DNA of 64,000 nt, taken from contig NZ_WMBB01000014.1 in the NCBI RefSeq assembly GCF_009708175.1, forward strand, positions 1 to 64,000, written 5' to 3'. The notes beneath the pieces are model-generated. The model saw only the letters and a list, made by a program, of their open reading frames with translations, searched no databases and was not told where the DNA came from. Position 1 is the stretch's first letter; every line of letters begins with the position of its first letter. Positions 24,931 to 33,714 of this stretch are shown here, piece by piece. The DNA comes from Nocardia aurantiaca (GTDB taxonomy: Bacteria; Actinomycetota; Actinomycetes; Mycobacteriales; Mycobacteriaceae). A program made the translations under genes and the position numbers.

Positions 24931-25518
24931 TTACCGACTAATTTCGGGCAATTGGGGAATATCGGATCCGTTACGTTCCACACGTGCGCCCAGCAAGATC
25001 TCCGAGACGCCGAGGGCCATGGTCATCAGCCCCACCGCGATCGACAACGCGGCCAGCGTCTCGAACGGTACGACGGCGACGATCACCCCGGCGGCCAGGG
25101 TCAGCAGACCCACCAGCTCCAACCGGCCCGCCCCCGCGTACTGCTCCGACCACACCCCCACGAGGGCCTGCACGATCCCGCGCAGCACCCAGCACATCCC
25201 AATCCACAAGGACAGCAACGCAACCCACTCACCGCTATTGAAGGCCCAGGCCGCCAGCACCAGCGCGATGATCGCGCTCGCGACCTCCAGCACCTTCAGC
25301 GCGGTGGCGATCCGGGCGCCGAACGCGATCACCAGCTGCATCGCCGCCGAGGCCAGCAGCACCAGTCCGTACAGGATTCCGGCCACCGTCTGCGACTTGT
25401 CCGGCCACACCGCCATGACCGCCCCCAGTACCACCGAGCAGCCGCCAGTGACTACGAGCGACTGCCAAGCCCAGTCGGCGAATACGTCGGTTCGCCCCTC
25501 GATCCGATTGGCGGGCAT
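24931..25518 (-). CDS. HdeD-like DUF308 membrane protein
   Basis: The 195-residue membrane protein has about six hydrophobic helices in three pairs, for example SLVVTGGCSVVLGAVMAVWP, GILYGLVLLASAAMQLVI and LLTLAAGVIVAVVPF. This is the pattern of HdeD/DUF308 proteins, which are linked to acid stress in enterobacteria and widespread in actinomycetes with unknown function. I start it at ATG 25518, which lies just after the LuxR-type gene's end at 25539; the two may form an operon. Confidence 0.8.
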   Translation of the reverse strand: MPANRIEGRTDVFADWAWQSLVVTGGCSVVLGAVMAVWPDKSQTVAGILYGLVLLASAAMQLVIAFGARIATALKVLEVASAIIALVLAAWAFNSGEWVALLSLWIGMCWVLRGIVQALVGVWSEQYAGAGRLELVGLLTLAAGVIVAVVPFETLAALSIAVGLMTMALGVSEILLGARVERNGSDIPQLPEISR

Positions 25519-25538
25519 GCCTAAATGATATGACCGAT

Positions 25539-26714
25539 TCACCCAGGTAACTGGACGTTTGTGTCTTCCCCGGCTCCGGCGCGTCGCGACTCGGCAAATT
25601 GCCCGGCTCCCGAGAGCACGCACGACAGCAGGCGGACCAGCTCGGCCTGCCGGCGGGTGCCGGTCTTGGCGAACACCTGGCGCAGGTGGGTGCGGGCTGT
25701 ATTGACCGAGATATACAGCTCCTCCGCAACCGCCGCGAGACCGCTGCCGCGCAGAACCTCGAAGGCGACCTGCGATTCGGCCCGAGTCAGCCCGTAGAGC
25801 TCGCGCAGGGCTTCGCGGCAGCCCGGCTCCTCGCGTTCGGGATCCACGATCACCACCAGCGCCAAGCGCCGCGGCGACTGCTGCGGATCCCGGCACAGCG
25901 GCAGGATCGACAGGGTCAACGGCGACCGGACGCCCTCACGTGGAATGAGCAGGCGGGCCACGGCATTCGACGGGGTCGCCTGCACCGCCTGCGCCAGCAG
26001 GCGGCGCAGCCGGCCGGACACCACGCGGTCGTTCGAGTGCAGGCGCGCGTGCGCGCCCAGGCACAGACCGTCGCGGTCCCGCAACACGGCCAATGCCGCG
26101 GGATTTGCGTAATCGACTCGGCCGCAACCGGATACCAGCGCCAGGCCGTGACGGTGGCGATCGAGCACACTGAGGGCCAGATCCCGGTCGATGAAGGCCT
26201 CGGCCAGCCGGGCGGCCATCCCGAGGGCGTGGTCCAGATGCGGCAGGAACAACCTCAACATCACTTCGGTCGAGTCGCGGTCCAGGTGCTGATCCGCGCG
26301 CGGATAGACCACGAGCCAGGAACCCGGCGTCGCCAGCCGCACGAACACACCGTCACCGAGTTCCTGCGGCGCGGCCCAGTTGATGAAAAACGGATGTCGG
26401 CGCCGACATTCCGGTGAAATCAGTTCGCTACCGGTGAGCACCATTGCGGTGGGCGCGGATTCGAGCGCCGCCGCAAACGGATCGATGCGCCCGTAACACT
26501 CGTTGTAGCTATCGCGCAGCTCCTCGTCGGTGCTCGCGATCATGTGACGCCGTCCCGACCGGGTCGTGACGAGGCAGCCATGGTGGCCACCGAGGCCGTC
26601 GGTGATCGCTTTCAATGTGCGTGTCCATGCGCCGGGTTCCCCAGTCGCGCGGTTGATCTCCGCGATCAGCTCGGAGAAGCGCGCGAGCGAAATGTCCTTT
26701 TCTCCCAGGTTCAT
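25539..26714 (-). CDS. LuxR-type transcriptional regulator
   Basis: The 391-residue protein ends with a LuxR/GerE HTH: LYGLTRAESQVAFEVLRGSG, then LAAVAEELYISVNTARTHLR and QVFAKTGTRRQAELVRL (about 310-370). The long N-terminal part resembles a GAF/PAS-like sensor (ELRDSYNECYGRIDPFAAAL, FINWAAPQELGDGVFVRLA) followed by a second PAS-like segment. No receiver Asp or nucleotide-binding motif is visible. The ligand and targets are unknown; the adjacent DUF308 gene on the same strand is a candidate target. Confidence 0.85.
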   Translation of the reverse strand: MNLGEKDISLARFSELIAEINRATGEPGAWTRTLKAITDGLGGHHGCLVTTRSGRRHMIASTDEELRDSYNECYGRIDPFAAALESAPTAMVLTGSELISPECRRRHPFFINWAAPQELGDGVFVRLATPGSWLVVYPRADQHLDRDSTEVMLRLFLPHLDHALGMAARLAEAFIDRDLALSVLDRHRHGLALVSGCGRVDYANPAALAVLRDRDGLCLGAHARLHSNDRVVSGRLRRLLAQAVQATPSNAVARLLIPREGVRSPLTLSILPLCRDPQQSPRRLALVVIVDPEREEPGCREALRELYGLTRAESQVAFEVLRGSGLAAVAEELYISVNTARTHLRQVFAKTGTRRQAELVRLLSCVLSGAGQFAESRRAGAGEDTNVQLPG

Positions 26715-26920
26715 TGTCCTGCCCCCGTCGAGAAATGATCACGCCCTCGGCCGCCGAGCCCGGTCGGGGGCGATACCAGTTTATCGGGGAAGGCCATCGA
26801 GCTATCGCAGGGAATTTTCATCTGTTCGGGTGAGGCATCGAGTGGGCTATCTCGATTCACTGGTATCACAGCGAACGGCCGGGCACCGGCCCGGCCGCAC
26901 CTCGAGGGGGGACAAGACTC

Positions 26921-28207
26921 ATGGCGTTCAACAGGTATTGGCCCATGGCCGCCGGGCGGGTGATCACCTCGGGGTTCGGAGTGCGCGACGACGGCTTCCA
27001 CTGGGGCGTGGATTTCGGCAAGGACGGCGGCTGCGGGGGCGAGCCGGTGTACGCGTCGCAGGGCGGAACGGTCGTGTACGCCGGTGCCGCAACAGGTTTC
27101 GGCGGACCGGATCCGGCGGGCTGGCTGGTCGTCGACCATCCCGCGGCCGACGGCGGCGGCACCACGGTTTACGGGCACATCGTCCGCGAGGTCGAGCTGG
27201 GCGGCCGAGTCGAGGCCGGGCACCGCATCGCGCACGTCAATCCCGATTCCGGGACCAACGGCGGAGTCCCCCCGCACCTGCACTTCGAATGGCACCGGTA
27301 CTCGTGGGTGCCGCCGGGCCCGGATCGCCTCGATCCGCTCACCATGCTGACCGACGCAGCCGAGCCGCCCGCGCCATCCTCACCCCATGAGAACGGATCC
27401 GATATGACTTCCAGCACGACGATTTACGGCATCGACATCTCTCACTACCAGGATGGGCTCGACCTCGCCGAGGTCTTCGCCGAGGGTTTCGAGTTCGTCA
27501 TCGCCAAGGTCAGCGAGGGCGACTACTACACCGACGCCTCCTGGCCCGCGTTCCGCGATGCCACCCTGTCGGCCGGAAAGATCCTCGTCGGTTACCACTA
27601 CGTGCGCGGCGACTGCGATGCCGACGCGCAGGCCGAGCTGTTCGTCAACCATCTTGGCGATCACGGCATCCCGGCCATGCTCGACCACGAGCTGAACTCC
27701 GGCAACATCGGCATGTTCGAGGCCGTCCGCGCCGCCATCGAGAATCGCGGTGTGCACGTGGCGCTTTCGTACCTGCCGCGCTGGTACTGGGAAGGCCATC
27801 TCGGCTCGCCCGACCTCACCGGCATCCCGCCGCTGATGACCTCGAGCTACGGCAACGGTCGTTCCGGCTACGCCACGGTCATCTATCCCGGCGACGACGA
27901 CAGCGGCTGGCAGCCCTACGGCGGGGCCGAGGTCGCGGTATTCCAGTTCAGCGACAGCGGCTCGGTGGCCGGTCGCTCTTTAGACGTGGATGCCTTTCGC
28001 GGCACCCCTGAACAGTTCCGGGACCTATTGACAGGAGATGACATGAGCTTCACCGACGACGACCGCCGCATGCTGCGCGACATCTGGACACAGCTACTCG
28101 GGAAGGACGGCAAGGGCTGGCCCCAGCTCGGACAGGACTCCCAGGGACAGAACCTCACACCGGTCGACGCCATCGGCGCGATCAAGCAGGATCTCGAACA
28201 CCACTGA
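26921..28207 (+). CDS. Phage-type endolysin: M23 peptidase plus GH25 lysozyme
   Basis: The 428-residue protein joins two peptidoglycan-cutting domains. Residues about 1-140 form an M23 metallopeptidase (SGFGVRDDGFHWGVDFGK with the His and Asp zinc ligands, then HLHFEW). Residues about 165-370 form a GH25 muramidase (YGIDISHYQDG, FVIAKVSEGDYY, GYHYVRGD, AMLDHELN, AVFQFSDSG). The C-terminal 55 residues (MSFTDDDRRMLRDIWTQL, GWPQLGQDSQGQNLTPVDAI) match a tail I know from actinophage lysins, probably cell-wall targeting. There is no signal peptide, as expected for a holin-dependent enzyme. No holin or other phage gene lies next to it. Confidence 0.9.
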   Translation: MAFNRYWPMAAGRVITSGFGVRDDGFHWGVDFGKDGGCGGEPVYASQGGTVVYAGAATGFGGPDPAGWLVVDHPAADGGGTTVYGHIVREVELGGRVEAGHRIAHVNPDSGTNGGVPPHLHFEWHRYSWVPPGPDRLDPLTMLTDAAEPPAPSSPHENGSDMTSSTTIYGIDISHYQDGLDLAEVFAEGFEFVIAKVSEGDYYTDASWPAFRDATLSAGKILVGYHYVRGDCDADAQAELFVNHLGDHGIPAMLDHELNSGNIGMFEAVRAAIENRGVHVALSYLPRWYWEGHLGSPDLTGIPPLMTSSYGNGRSGYATVIYPGDDDSGWQPYGGAEVAVFQFSDSGSVAGRSLDVDAFRGTPEQFRDLLTGDDMSFTDDDRRMLRDIWTQLLGKDGKGWPQLGQDSQGQNLTPVDAIGAIKQDLEHH

Positions 28208-28221
28208 GCCACGACTGGCTT

Positions 28222-28250
28222 CGCCGGTGATGCCGCGCGCATTACCGGCG
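28222..28250 (+). terminator. 12-bp hairpin after the endolysin gene
   Basis: CGCCGGTGATGC (28222-28233) and GCATTACCGGCG (28239-28250) pair over 12 bp, one of them a G-U in the plus-strand transcript, with a five-base CGCGC loop. It lies 15 bases after the endolysin stop and before the convergent gene ending at 28260. Confidence 0.6.
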
Positions 28251-28259
28251 GTTCGGCGT

Positions 28260-28913
28260 CTACGGAGTGCTGAGGAACACGCCGCGTCGGGACGCGCCGT
28301 CGGCGGCCTCCCACGGGGCGTCGAGATGACTGCGGTCGCGCGGAGGCACCGGGCCGGCGGCGAGACGGCGGTGTACGCGGATCAGTTCCGCGCCCGCGTT
28401 GGTGGAGCGGTCGGAATCGAAGGCGATATCGGTATGGGTATCGGTGTCGATGACCGTCGGCCGGAATCCCGGTGCAGGCGACAGGATGTCGCCGGGGACC
28501 ACGTGCACGGTCAGATCGGGGGTGTCGCTGGTGTGCTGGTCCTGCGCAGCGGCCTTGCCCGTCAGCACCTGGGCGACCTGCTCGATGAAGACCGGGTCGT
28601 GGGCGGCGTCGTAGAGCCAGCGCAGGCCCAGCACACCATGTTCGGAGGTGCCGATCAGGGCGTGGTCGAGGTCTTCGACGCGGGCGCCGCGGTAGGTCAT
28701 GGGGACGAGATACACCACCGGCTCCGCACCCGAGGTGTCGGTGACGACCATGAACTCGATGCCCACCTCGCCATCCGGGTCATCGAGGCGGAAACCGCCG
28801 GACTTGGCCAGAGCGGGCGACCCGGCGCCGGTGTACCAGTGCCGGGTGGGCAGCCACCGCGCCAGCAACTCCAGTTTAGTGGGCTTCATGGTCGTCTCAT
28901 GGATCTCGGCCAT
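28260..28913 (-). CDS. Maltokinase N-terminal cap-like protein
   Basis: The 217-residue protein starts MAEIHETTMKPTKLELLARW, then LPTRHWYTGAG, as in the N-terminal cap domain of mycobacterial maltokinase Mak. The kinase domain is absent. Stand-alone cap proteins (maltokinase N-terminal cap-like) are known in actinomycetes, but their role is unclear to me. I start at ATG 28913. The start lies inside the end of the upstream epoxide hydrolase gene (28-base overlap), so the two are probably co-translated. An ATP:maltose phosphotransfer function is not expected without the catalytic lobe. Confidence 0.75.
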   Translation of the reverse strand: MAEIHETTMKPTKLELLARWLPTRHWYTGAGSPALAKSGGFRLDDPDGEVGIEFMVVTDTSGAEPVVYLVPMTYRGARVEDLDHALIGTSEHGVLGLRWLYDAAHDPVFIEQVAQVLTGKAAAQDQHTSDTPDLTVHVVPGDILSPAPGFRPTVIDTDTHTDIAFDSDRSTNAGAELIRVHRRLAAGPVPPRDRSHLDAPWEAADGASRRGVFLSTP

Positions 28914-30118
28914 GCCGCCATCCTGCCAGAGTCGGGCCGGATCGCGGCGGAACCGCTTGCAGCGGTGCGAGATTGGTTTGACCAACGCAACTTTCGGAAG
29001 AAGTCCCGCAGATCGGTGGTCAGCAGTTCGGGGGTCTCCATGGAGGCGAAATGACCGCCACGATCGAACTCCGACCAGTGCACGACCGTGTTCTGGCGTT
29101 CGGCGAGACCACGGATGGTGCCATTACCCGGAAACAGCGCGACTCCGGTGGGCACTCCGGAATTGGGCATGTCCGCGCCCCAGTGTCGGGACTCCTTGTA
29201 CAGCCGCAGGGAAGACCCGGCCGTATTCGTGAACCACAGCACCGAGAGATTGGTCAGCAGCAGATCGCGGTCGATGGCGGCGTCCGGTGTCGGCTGCGCC
29301 GGGTCCTTGAAGGTATTGACCACGTCCAGCACCCACGCCAGCAGACCTGCCGGGGAGTCCGACACGGCCGGGGCCAGGGTCTGCGGGCGGGTGGAGTGGA
29401 TGCTCGCGTAACCCGACGTGTCCCGGCTGCTCCAATCCTTCAGACGGGCCAGCTTCTGCCGGTCGTTCTCGCTGTAGCCGGAGCCATCATCGTCCCAGGA
29501 GGGAATGGTGATGGGGTCGTTGAGGTGCACACCCGCCACCCGATCGGGCGCGAGTCGGGCCAGTCCGGGGGCTATGAAGGATCCAGCATCTCCGCCATGC
29601 GTCCCGTAGCGGGCATAGCCCAGCTCCGTCATGAGTTTCGCGATCAACTGGGTGCCACGCTCGGTTGCGGCGTCACCGACGCGATGGGTCGGGCCGGAGA
29701 ATCCGAAGCCGGGCAGTGTCGGGATGATGACGTCGAAGGCATCGGCCGGATCGCCACCGTGCGCACGCGGATCGGTGAGCGGGCCGACCATCGCGGTGAA
29801 GTCCTCGAAGGGCCAGCCGTGGACCAGTACCAGCGGCATCGCCCCCGGCTCGTTCGACCTGACGTGCACGAAATGCATCCGCTGACCCTCGATTTCGGTG
29901 ACGAACTGCGGGTAGCGATTCCGCTCGGTCTCGTGCGTCCGCCAGTCGTAGCCGCTGCCCCAGTACTCGCACAGCTCCCGCACGTACGCGGTCGGAATGC
30001 CGTAGGTCCAACCCACCTCGGGCAGGTCCGCGGGCCAGCGGGTACGAGCCAGGCGGGTCCGCAGATCCTCGAGGTCGGTATCCGGAATGTCGATTCGGAA
30101 GGGCTCGAAAATCGTCAT
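28886..30118 (-). CDS. Epoxide hydrolase (EPHX1/juvenile hormone-type N-terminal domain)
   Basis: The 410-residue protein has the EHN domain (FEPFRIDIPDTDLEDLRTRL, ARTRWPADLPEVGWTYGIP) followed by an alpha/beta hydrolase. HGWPFEDFT gives the HGXP oxyanion loop, GGDAGS carries the nucleophile Asp, and a His in RGGHFAS completes the triad. This points to microsomal-type epoxide hydrolases. Substrates cannot be assigned. A paralogue lies at 56565-57782. The start at 30118 faces the P450 gene divergently, which may share its promoter region and chemistry (epoxide formation and opening), but that link is only an inference. Confidence 0.9.
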   Translation of the reverse strand: MTIFEPFRIDIPDTDLEDLRTRLARTRWPADLPEVGWTYGIPTAYVRELCEYWGSGYDWRTHETERNRYPQFVTEIEGQRMHFVHVRSNEPGAMPLVLVHGWPFEDFTAMVGPLTDPRAHGGDPADAFDVIIPTLPGFGFSGPTHRVGDAATERGTQLIAKLMTELGYARYGTHGGDAGSFIAPGLARLAPDRVAGVHLNDPITIPSWDDDGSGYSENDRQKLARLKDWSSRDTSGYASIHSTRPQTLAPAVSDSPAGLLAWVLDVVNTFKDPAQPTPDAAIDRDLLLTNLSVLWFTNTAGSSLRLYKESRHWGADMPNSGVPTGVALFPGNGTIRGLAERQNTVVHWSEFDRGGHFASMETPELLTTDLRDFFRKLRWSNQSRTAASGSAAIRPDSGRMAAWPRSMRRP

Positions 30119-30151
30119 GCCTCCACGGTAGGAACCAACTAGGTCAGAATA

Positions 30152-30166
30152 TGTCCTATATGGACA
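30152..30166. promoter_or_regulatory. TGTCC-TATAT-GGACA dyad between epoxide hydrolase and P450
   Basis: TGTCC (30152-30156) and GGACA (30162-30166) flank TATAT in the divergent intergenic region. It is short but centrally placed and AT-rich, so it may be a shared operator or promoter element. Confidence 0.35.
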
Positions 30167-30255
30167 GCGGATTCCGCTCTCGCCGGCGCGCGTTCTACGC
30201 TGTTCGACAAGCGATTCAGCCGCAGCGAGGCGGCGCAGGTGAAGGGATCGGCATC

Positions 30256-31584
30256 GTGACCACCGCTTATCCACCCGGACCGTCATTGCCGAGTACGGTG
30301 CAGACCGTCCTCTACGCCAAATGGCGCGGGCAGCTGCTGCGATGGGCCGCCCGCCGGTACGGCGATGTCTTCACCCTGCATCTGGTCGCGCCCTACGCCG
30401 AGAATCTGGTGGTGTTCTCGCGGCCCGACCACATCCGGGAGATCTTCGCCGCCGATCCCGCGGATCTGCATGCCGGAGAGGGCAATCGGCTGCTGGTGCA
30501 CATCATGGGCGAGCATTCGCTGCTGCTCACCGATGAGGACGAGCACGCGCGGGCGCGGCGGCTGCTCATGCCGGCCTTCGTGGGCTCGTCGCTGCGCGGC
30601 TATCGCACCCTGGTCGACGCCATCGCCAAAACCCATATCGACCGGTGGGTATCCGGCTCGACCGTGCACACGCTCGACGAGATGAACGATCTGACACTCG
30701 ATGTCATCACGCAGGTGGTGTTCGGCGTGACCGATGAACGCCGCCGGGCCGAGCTGGCGCCCCGGCTGCGCCGGATCGTCAATGTCAACCCGATCGTCTT
30801 CTTCGGCTGGAAATATCCGGCCCTGCAGCGGCGTGGGCCGTGGAAGCGCTTCCGCGACAATCAGAAAGCCATCGACGAGCTTCTCTATACCGAGATCGTG
30901 GAGCGCCGGACGCATCCGGACCTGGACACGCGCGCCGATGTGCTGTCCCGACTGCTCACGGTCGGATCCGGGGAGCATCCCGCCGACGCACCCCTGTCCG
31001 ACGCCGAACTGCGCGACCAGCTGGTGACCCTGCTGTTGGCCGGGCACGAGACCACCGCCTCGGCGCTGTCCTGGGCCTGCCACGAGCTGGCCGCCAACCC
31101 GGAGATCCAGGCCGAGGCCCGCCGTGCCGCGCACGACGGCGACGAGAAGTATCTCGAGGCGGTGCTGAAGGAGGCCATGCGCCAGCACACCGTGATCGCG
31201 TCGACCGGGCGAAAACTGACCCGCGACATGGCCATCGGCGGTATCGATCTGCCGCAGGGCGCCGTGGTCTCGACCTCGATCCTGCTGGCCCATCAACGCC
31301 GCGAAGCCTACCCGGACGCGCTGGTCTTCCGGCCGGAACGATTTCTCGATGGTTCGGTGGGGGCCAATACCTGGCTGCCGTTCGGCGGTGGCGTGCGACG
31401 CTGCATCGGGGCCGGGTTCTCCGTCATGGAGGGCACGGCGGTGCTGCGGGAGATCCTCACCCGTTACCGGCTTTCGCTTCCGGACGGCGCGGGCAGCGAG
31501 CCGTCCAGGATCCGGAACATCACACATGTTCCCGCGCACGGCGCGCGTGTGGTGCTTACCGCCGACAACGCGGTTCGGGTTTAG
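30256..31584 (+). CDS. Cytochrome P450
   Basis: A complete P450 of 442 residues from GTG 30256. The oxygen-activation helix reads LLLAGHETTASALSW, the ExxR pair is in KEAMR, and the heme ligand loop is FGGGVRRCIGAGF with the axial Cys. The start (PPGPSLPSTVQTVLYAKWRG) lacks a membrane anchor, so the enzyme is soluble and bacterial. No ferredoxin or reductase gene is adjacent. The frame is open further upstream to 30151, but AAGGGAT upstream of the GTG and the family start support my choice. The substrate is unknown. Confidence 0.92.
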   Translation: MTTAYPPGPSLPSTVQTVLYAKWRGQLLRWAARRYGDVFTLHLVAPYAENLVVFSRPDHIREIFAADPADLHAGEGNRLLVHIMGEHSLLLTDEDEHARARRLLMPAFVGSSLRGYRTLVDAIAKTHIDRWVSGSTVHTLDEMNDLTLDVITQVVFGVTDERRRAELAPRLRRIVNVNPIVFFGWKYPALQRRGPWKRFRDNQKAIDELLYTEIVERRTHPDLDTRADVLSRLLTVGSGEHPADAPLSDAELRDQLVTLLLAGHETTASALSWACHELAANPEIQAEARRAAHDGDEKYLEAVLKEAMRQHTVIASTGRKLTRDMAIGGIDLPQGAVVSTSILLAHQRREAYPDALVFRPERFLDGSVGANTWLPFGGGVRRCIGAGFSVMEGTAVLREILTRYRLSLPDGAGSEPSRIRNITHVPAHGARVVLTADNAVRV

Positions 31585-31613
31585 CTTTCCGACTCATACA
31601 GCGGCGCTCCAGG

Positions 31614-32036
31614 CTAAGGGCGACCGGGGAACTCCGCTGCCCGCCGCATGTGCGCTCGGGCCACGAACTCCGAGCATTCGGGGCATTCGCTGATGATCGG
31701 ATGGGTGCATTCGAGCAGATGCTCGAGGAATCGGTCGGTCGCCTCCAGCAGTTCGATGCGCTCGCGCACCTCCGCGCGGCGGACGGCGATCATGTCGCGG
31801 CGGCTGGCGCAGCCGCTCAGCGCGAGTTGCCGGATCTGGTCCAGCGACAGCCCGGTTCGCTGCAGTGTCTGGATCATGCGGGCGTAGTCGAGGATGTGCT
31901 CGTTGTAGCTGCGATGACCCGCCGGGGTGCGCGGCGGCGCGAGCAGGCCGACCGACTCCCAGTGCCGTAGCACGTGGGTCTCGACTCCGATCGCCGCGGC
32001 AGCGTCGCCGATTCTCATCTCCTGGGTGGTGACCAT
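31614..32036 (-). CDS. MerR-family regulator
   Basis: The 140-residue regulator has the winged HTH (MRIGDAAAAIGVETHVLRHW, ESVGLLAPPRTPAGHRSY), the dimerisation helix and a C-terminal sensor part with three cysteines (CTHPIISECPEC) plus one in SGCASRRD. The cysteines could bind a metal or sense redox state. It is divergent from the MBL-fold gene at 32084, with 47 bases between the starts. MerR regulators typically act on such short divergent promoters, so the MBL gene is the likely target. Confidence 0.88.
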   Translation of the reverse strand: MVTTQEMRIGDAAAAIGVETHVLRHWESVGLLAPPRTPAGHRSYNEHILDYARMIQTLQRTGLSLDQIRQLALSGCASRRDMIAVRRAEVRERIELLEATDRFLEHLLECTHPIISECPECSEFVARAHMRRAAEFPGRP

Positions 32037-32083
32037 GGTTTACCCCTTTACTTCACGTCGACCTCGAGTATTAGCGTTCCACC

Positions 32084-33040
32084 ATGTCCGATCCAGTACG
32101 CAAGCCCACCCTCCGCCAATGCTGCTCCGCCGCAGTCGGTTCCCTCCACGGCGCGGTCCGGCCGCGGCCGGTCGACGAGCGGTACCTGCGATCCATCACC
32201 GATGCCGGACTGCCCTCGACCCAGCGGACGGTCACCGTGACCGCCCTCCCCCAGGTCCCACGCTCCGCCCCCACCCCGGCGGTGGTGGAGGGCGTGTTCA
32301 CCCCGAGCCGCATCGCCAGCTCGCTGACCTCCTTCGTGGTCCAGCATCCGGAGGCGACCTTCATCGTGGACCCCAGCTACTGCCTCGACGCCGAACACCG
32401 CGCCATCGCGCAATTGCAGGGAGTCATCCGCCCGTTCGTGCGGCCGCCCGCCGAGACCATTCCGACGATCACCGCGCTGCGATCGCAACCCGCGCTGCCC
32501 GCACTCGATTTCGCACTGCCGACCCATGCGCACTGGGACCACGTGTGCGGACTTCTCGATTTCCCCGAGCTGCCGGTCCACTTGCACAGCATCGAGCGCA
32601 GCTGGGCCATGACCGGGCCGGTGGCCCCCGTTGGCGGCGTTCGCGATGCGCTGGTCGACCGGCCCGTGGTCGACTACGAGCTCGACGGTCCACCGGTACT
32701 CACCTTCACCCGCAGCCACGATCTGTTCGGGGACGGCAGCCTGGTTCTGGTGGACCTCGCCGGGCACACGCCGGGCAGCGTGGGACTGCTCGCGCACACC
32801 GCTCGCGGGTGGATCCTGCTGGCGGGCGATGCCGCCTGGCATGCCATGCAGATCGAGCGAGTGCGCCAGAAGCCCAGCTTCCCAGGCCTTTTCGTCGACG
32901 AGAACCGCGATCTGACCTTCAAGACCTTGCATCGGCTGCACCTGGCCATGCGGCTCATACCGGTCATCCCCACCCATGATCACGACGCGGCACGGCGACT
33001 CGCGGCACCCGATGCCGAGGCCGTGGAGCCGCTACCGTGA
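32084..33040 (+). CDS. MBL-fold metallo-hydrolase
   Basis: The 318-residue protein has the metallo-beta-lactamase fold. The zinc motif is THAHWDHVCGL (HxHxDH), GHTPGSVGLL carries the next ligand, LLAGDAAW has the bridging Asp, and IPTHDHDA holds the final His. It hydrolyses an ester, thioester or lactone-type bond; the specific substrate is unknown. It is divergent from the MerR gene. The next gene, a GNAT, starts five bases after its stop, so they form an operon. Confidence 0.88.
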   Translation: MSDPVRKPTLRQCCSAAVGSLHGAVRPRPVDERYLRSITDAGLPSTQRTVTVTALPQVPRSAPTPAVVEGVFTPSRIASSLTSFVVQHPEATFIVDPSYCLDAEHRAIAQLQGVIRPFVRPPAETIPTITALRSQPALPALDFALPTHAHWDHVCGLLDFPELPVHLHSIERSWAMTGPVAPVGGVRDALVDRPVVDYELDGPPVLTFTRSHDLFGDGSLVLVDLAGHTPGSVGLLAHTARGWILLAGDAAWHAMQIERVRQKPSFPGLFVDENRDLTFKTLHRLHLAMRLIPVIPTHDHDAARRLAAPDAEAVEPLP

Positions 33041-33044
33041 ACGC

Positions 33045-33671
33045 ATGGGGATCACCGTTCGCCCGGCGCAGCTATCCGATATTGCCGAGCTGGCGCGGGT
33101 GCTGAGCATCGCCTTCTCCGACGATCCGCTCATGTCCTGGCTCATCCGCGACGATGTCACCCGGGCCCGCCGCGTTGCCGCCCTCTTCACCGCGCAGGCT
33201 CGCCACCACTTCATCCCACTGGGTGGAGCGGAAGTGGCCTGCAATGACGCGAATTCCGTAGTGGGCGCAGCACTTTGGGCACCGCCGGGTCACTGGCACG
33301 TATCCGACTCCGCGATGCTGGCGCAGTTGCCCGGGCTGGCGTTCGCCTTCCGGCGCCGACTACTCGTCGCGGCCCGGCTGGCCGACCGGATGGCGGCGGC
33401 ACATCCCCGCGAACCGCATTGGTATCTGGCCGTCATCGGCACCCTGCCGGGCGTCCGGGGTCAGGGTTACGGCAAGGCACTGCTGAATTCGCGGCTCGAC
33501 CGCTGCGAGGCCGAGGGCGTTCCCGCCTACCTGGAGTCGAGCAAACCTGACAACGTTCCCTATTACGAGCGCTTCGGCTACGAGGTCACCGGCACCCTCG
33601 ACGCCGCCAAGGGTGGCCCGCCGCTCTGGCCCATGTGGCGTACTCCCCGCGGACGAGAAACGCGCTGGTGA
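33045..33671 (+). CDS. GNAT N-acetyltransferase
   Basis: The 208-residue protein begins VRPAQLSDIAELARVLSIAF and has acetyl-CoA-binding motif A in LAVIGTLPGVRGQGYGKALL (V-x-x-x-x-RGQGYG), followed by YYERFGYEVTG, the GNAT end motif. The acceptor is unknown. The ATG at 33045 lies five bases past the MBL gene, suggesting co-transcription. Its stop codon is inside the 16-bp hairpin at 33662-33698. Confidence 0.88.
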   Translation: MGITVRPAQLSDIAELARVLSIAFSDDPLMSWLIRDDVTRARRVAALFTAQARHHFIPLGGAEVACNDANSVVGAALWAPPGHWHVSDSAMLAQLPGLAFAFRRRLLVAARLADRMAAAHPREPHWYLAVIGTLPGVRGQGYGKALLNSRLDRCEAEGVPAYLESSKPDNVPYYERFGYEVTGTLDAAKGGPPLWPMWRTPRGRETRW

Positions 33672-33698
33672 CGGCCGTCTCTCGGCCGTCACCAGCGC
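33662..33698. terminator. Perfect 16-bp hairpin between convergent genes
   Basis: GCGCTGGTGACGGCCG (33662-33677) and CGGCCGTCACCAGCGC (33683-33698) are exact complements with a five-base loop. The left arm contains the GNAT stop codon and the right arm ends 16 bases before the end of the convergent methyltransferase gene. It is a strong bidirectional terminator. Confidence 0.85.
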
Positions 33699-33714
33699 AT
33701 TCACCGTGGGGGAA

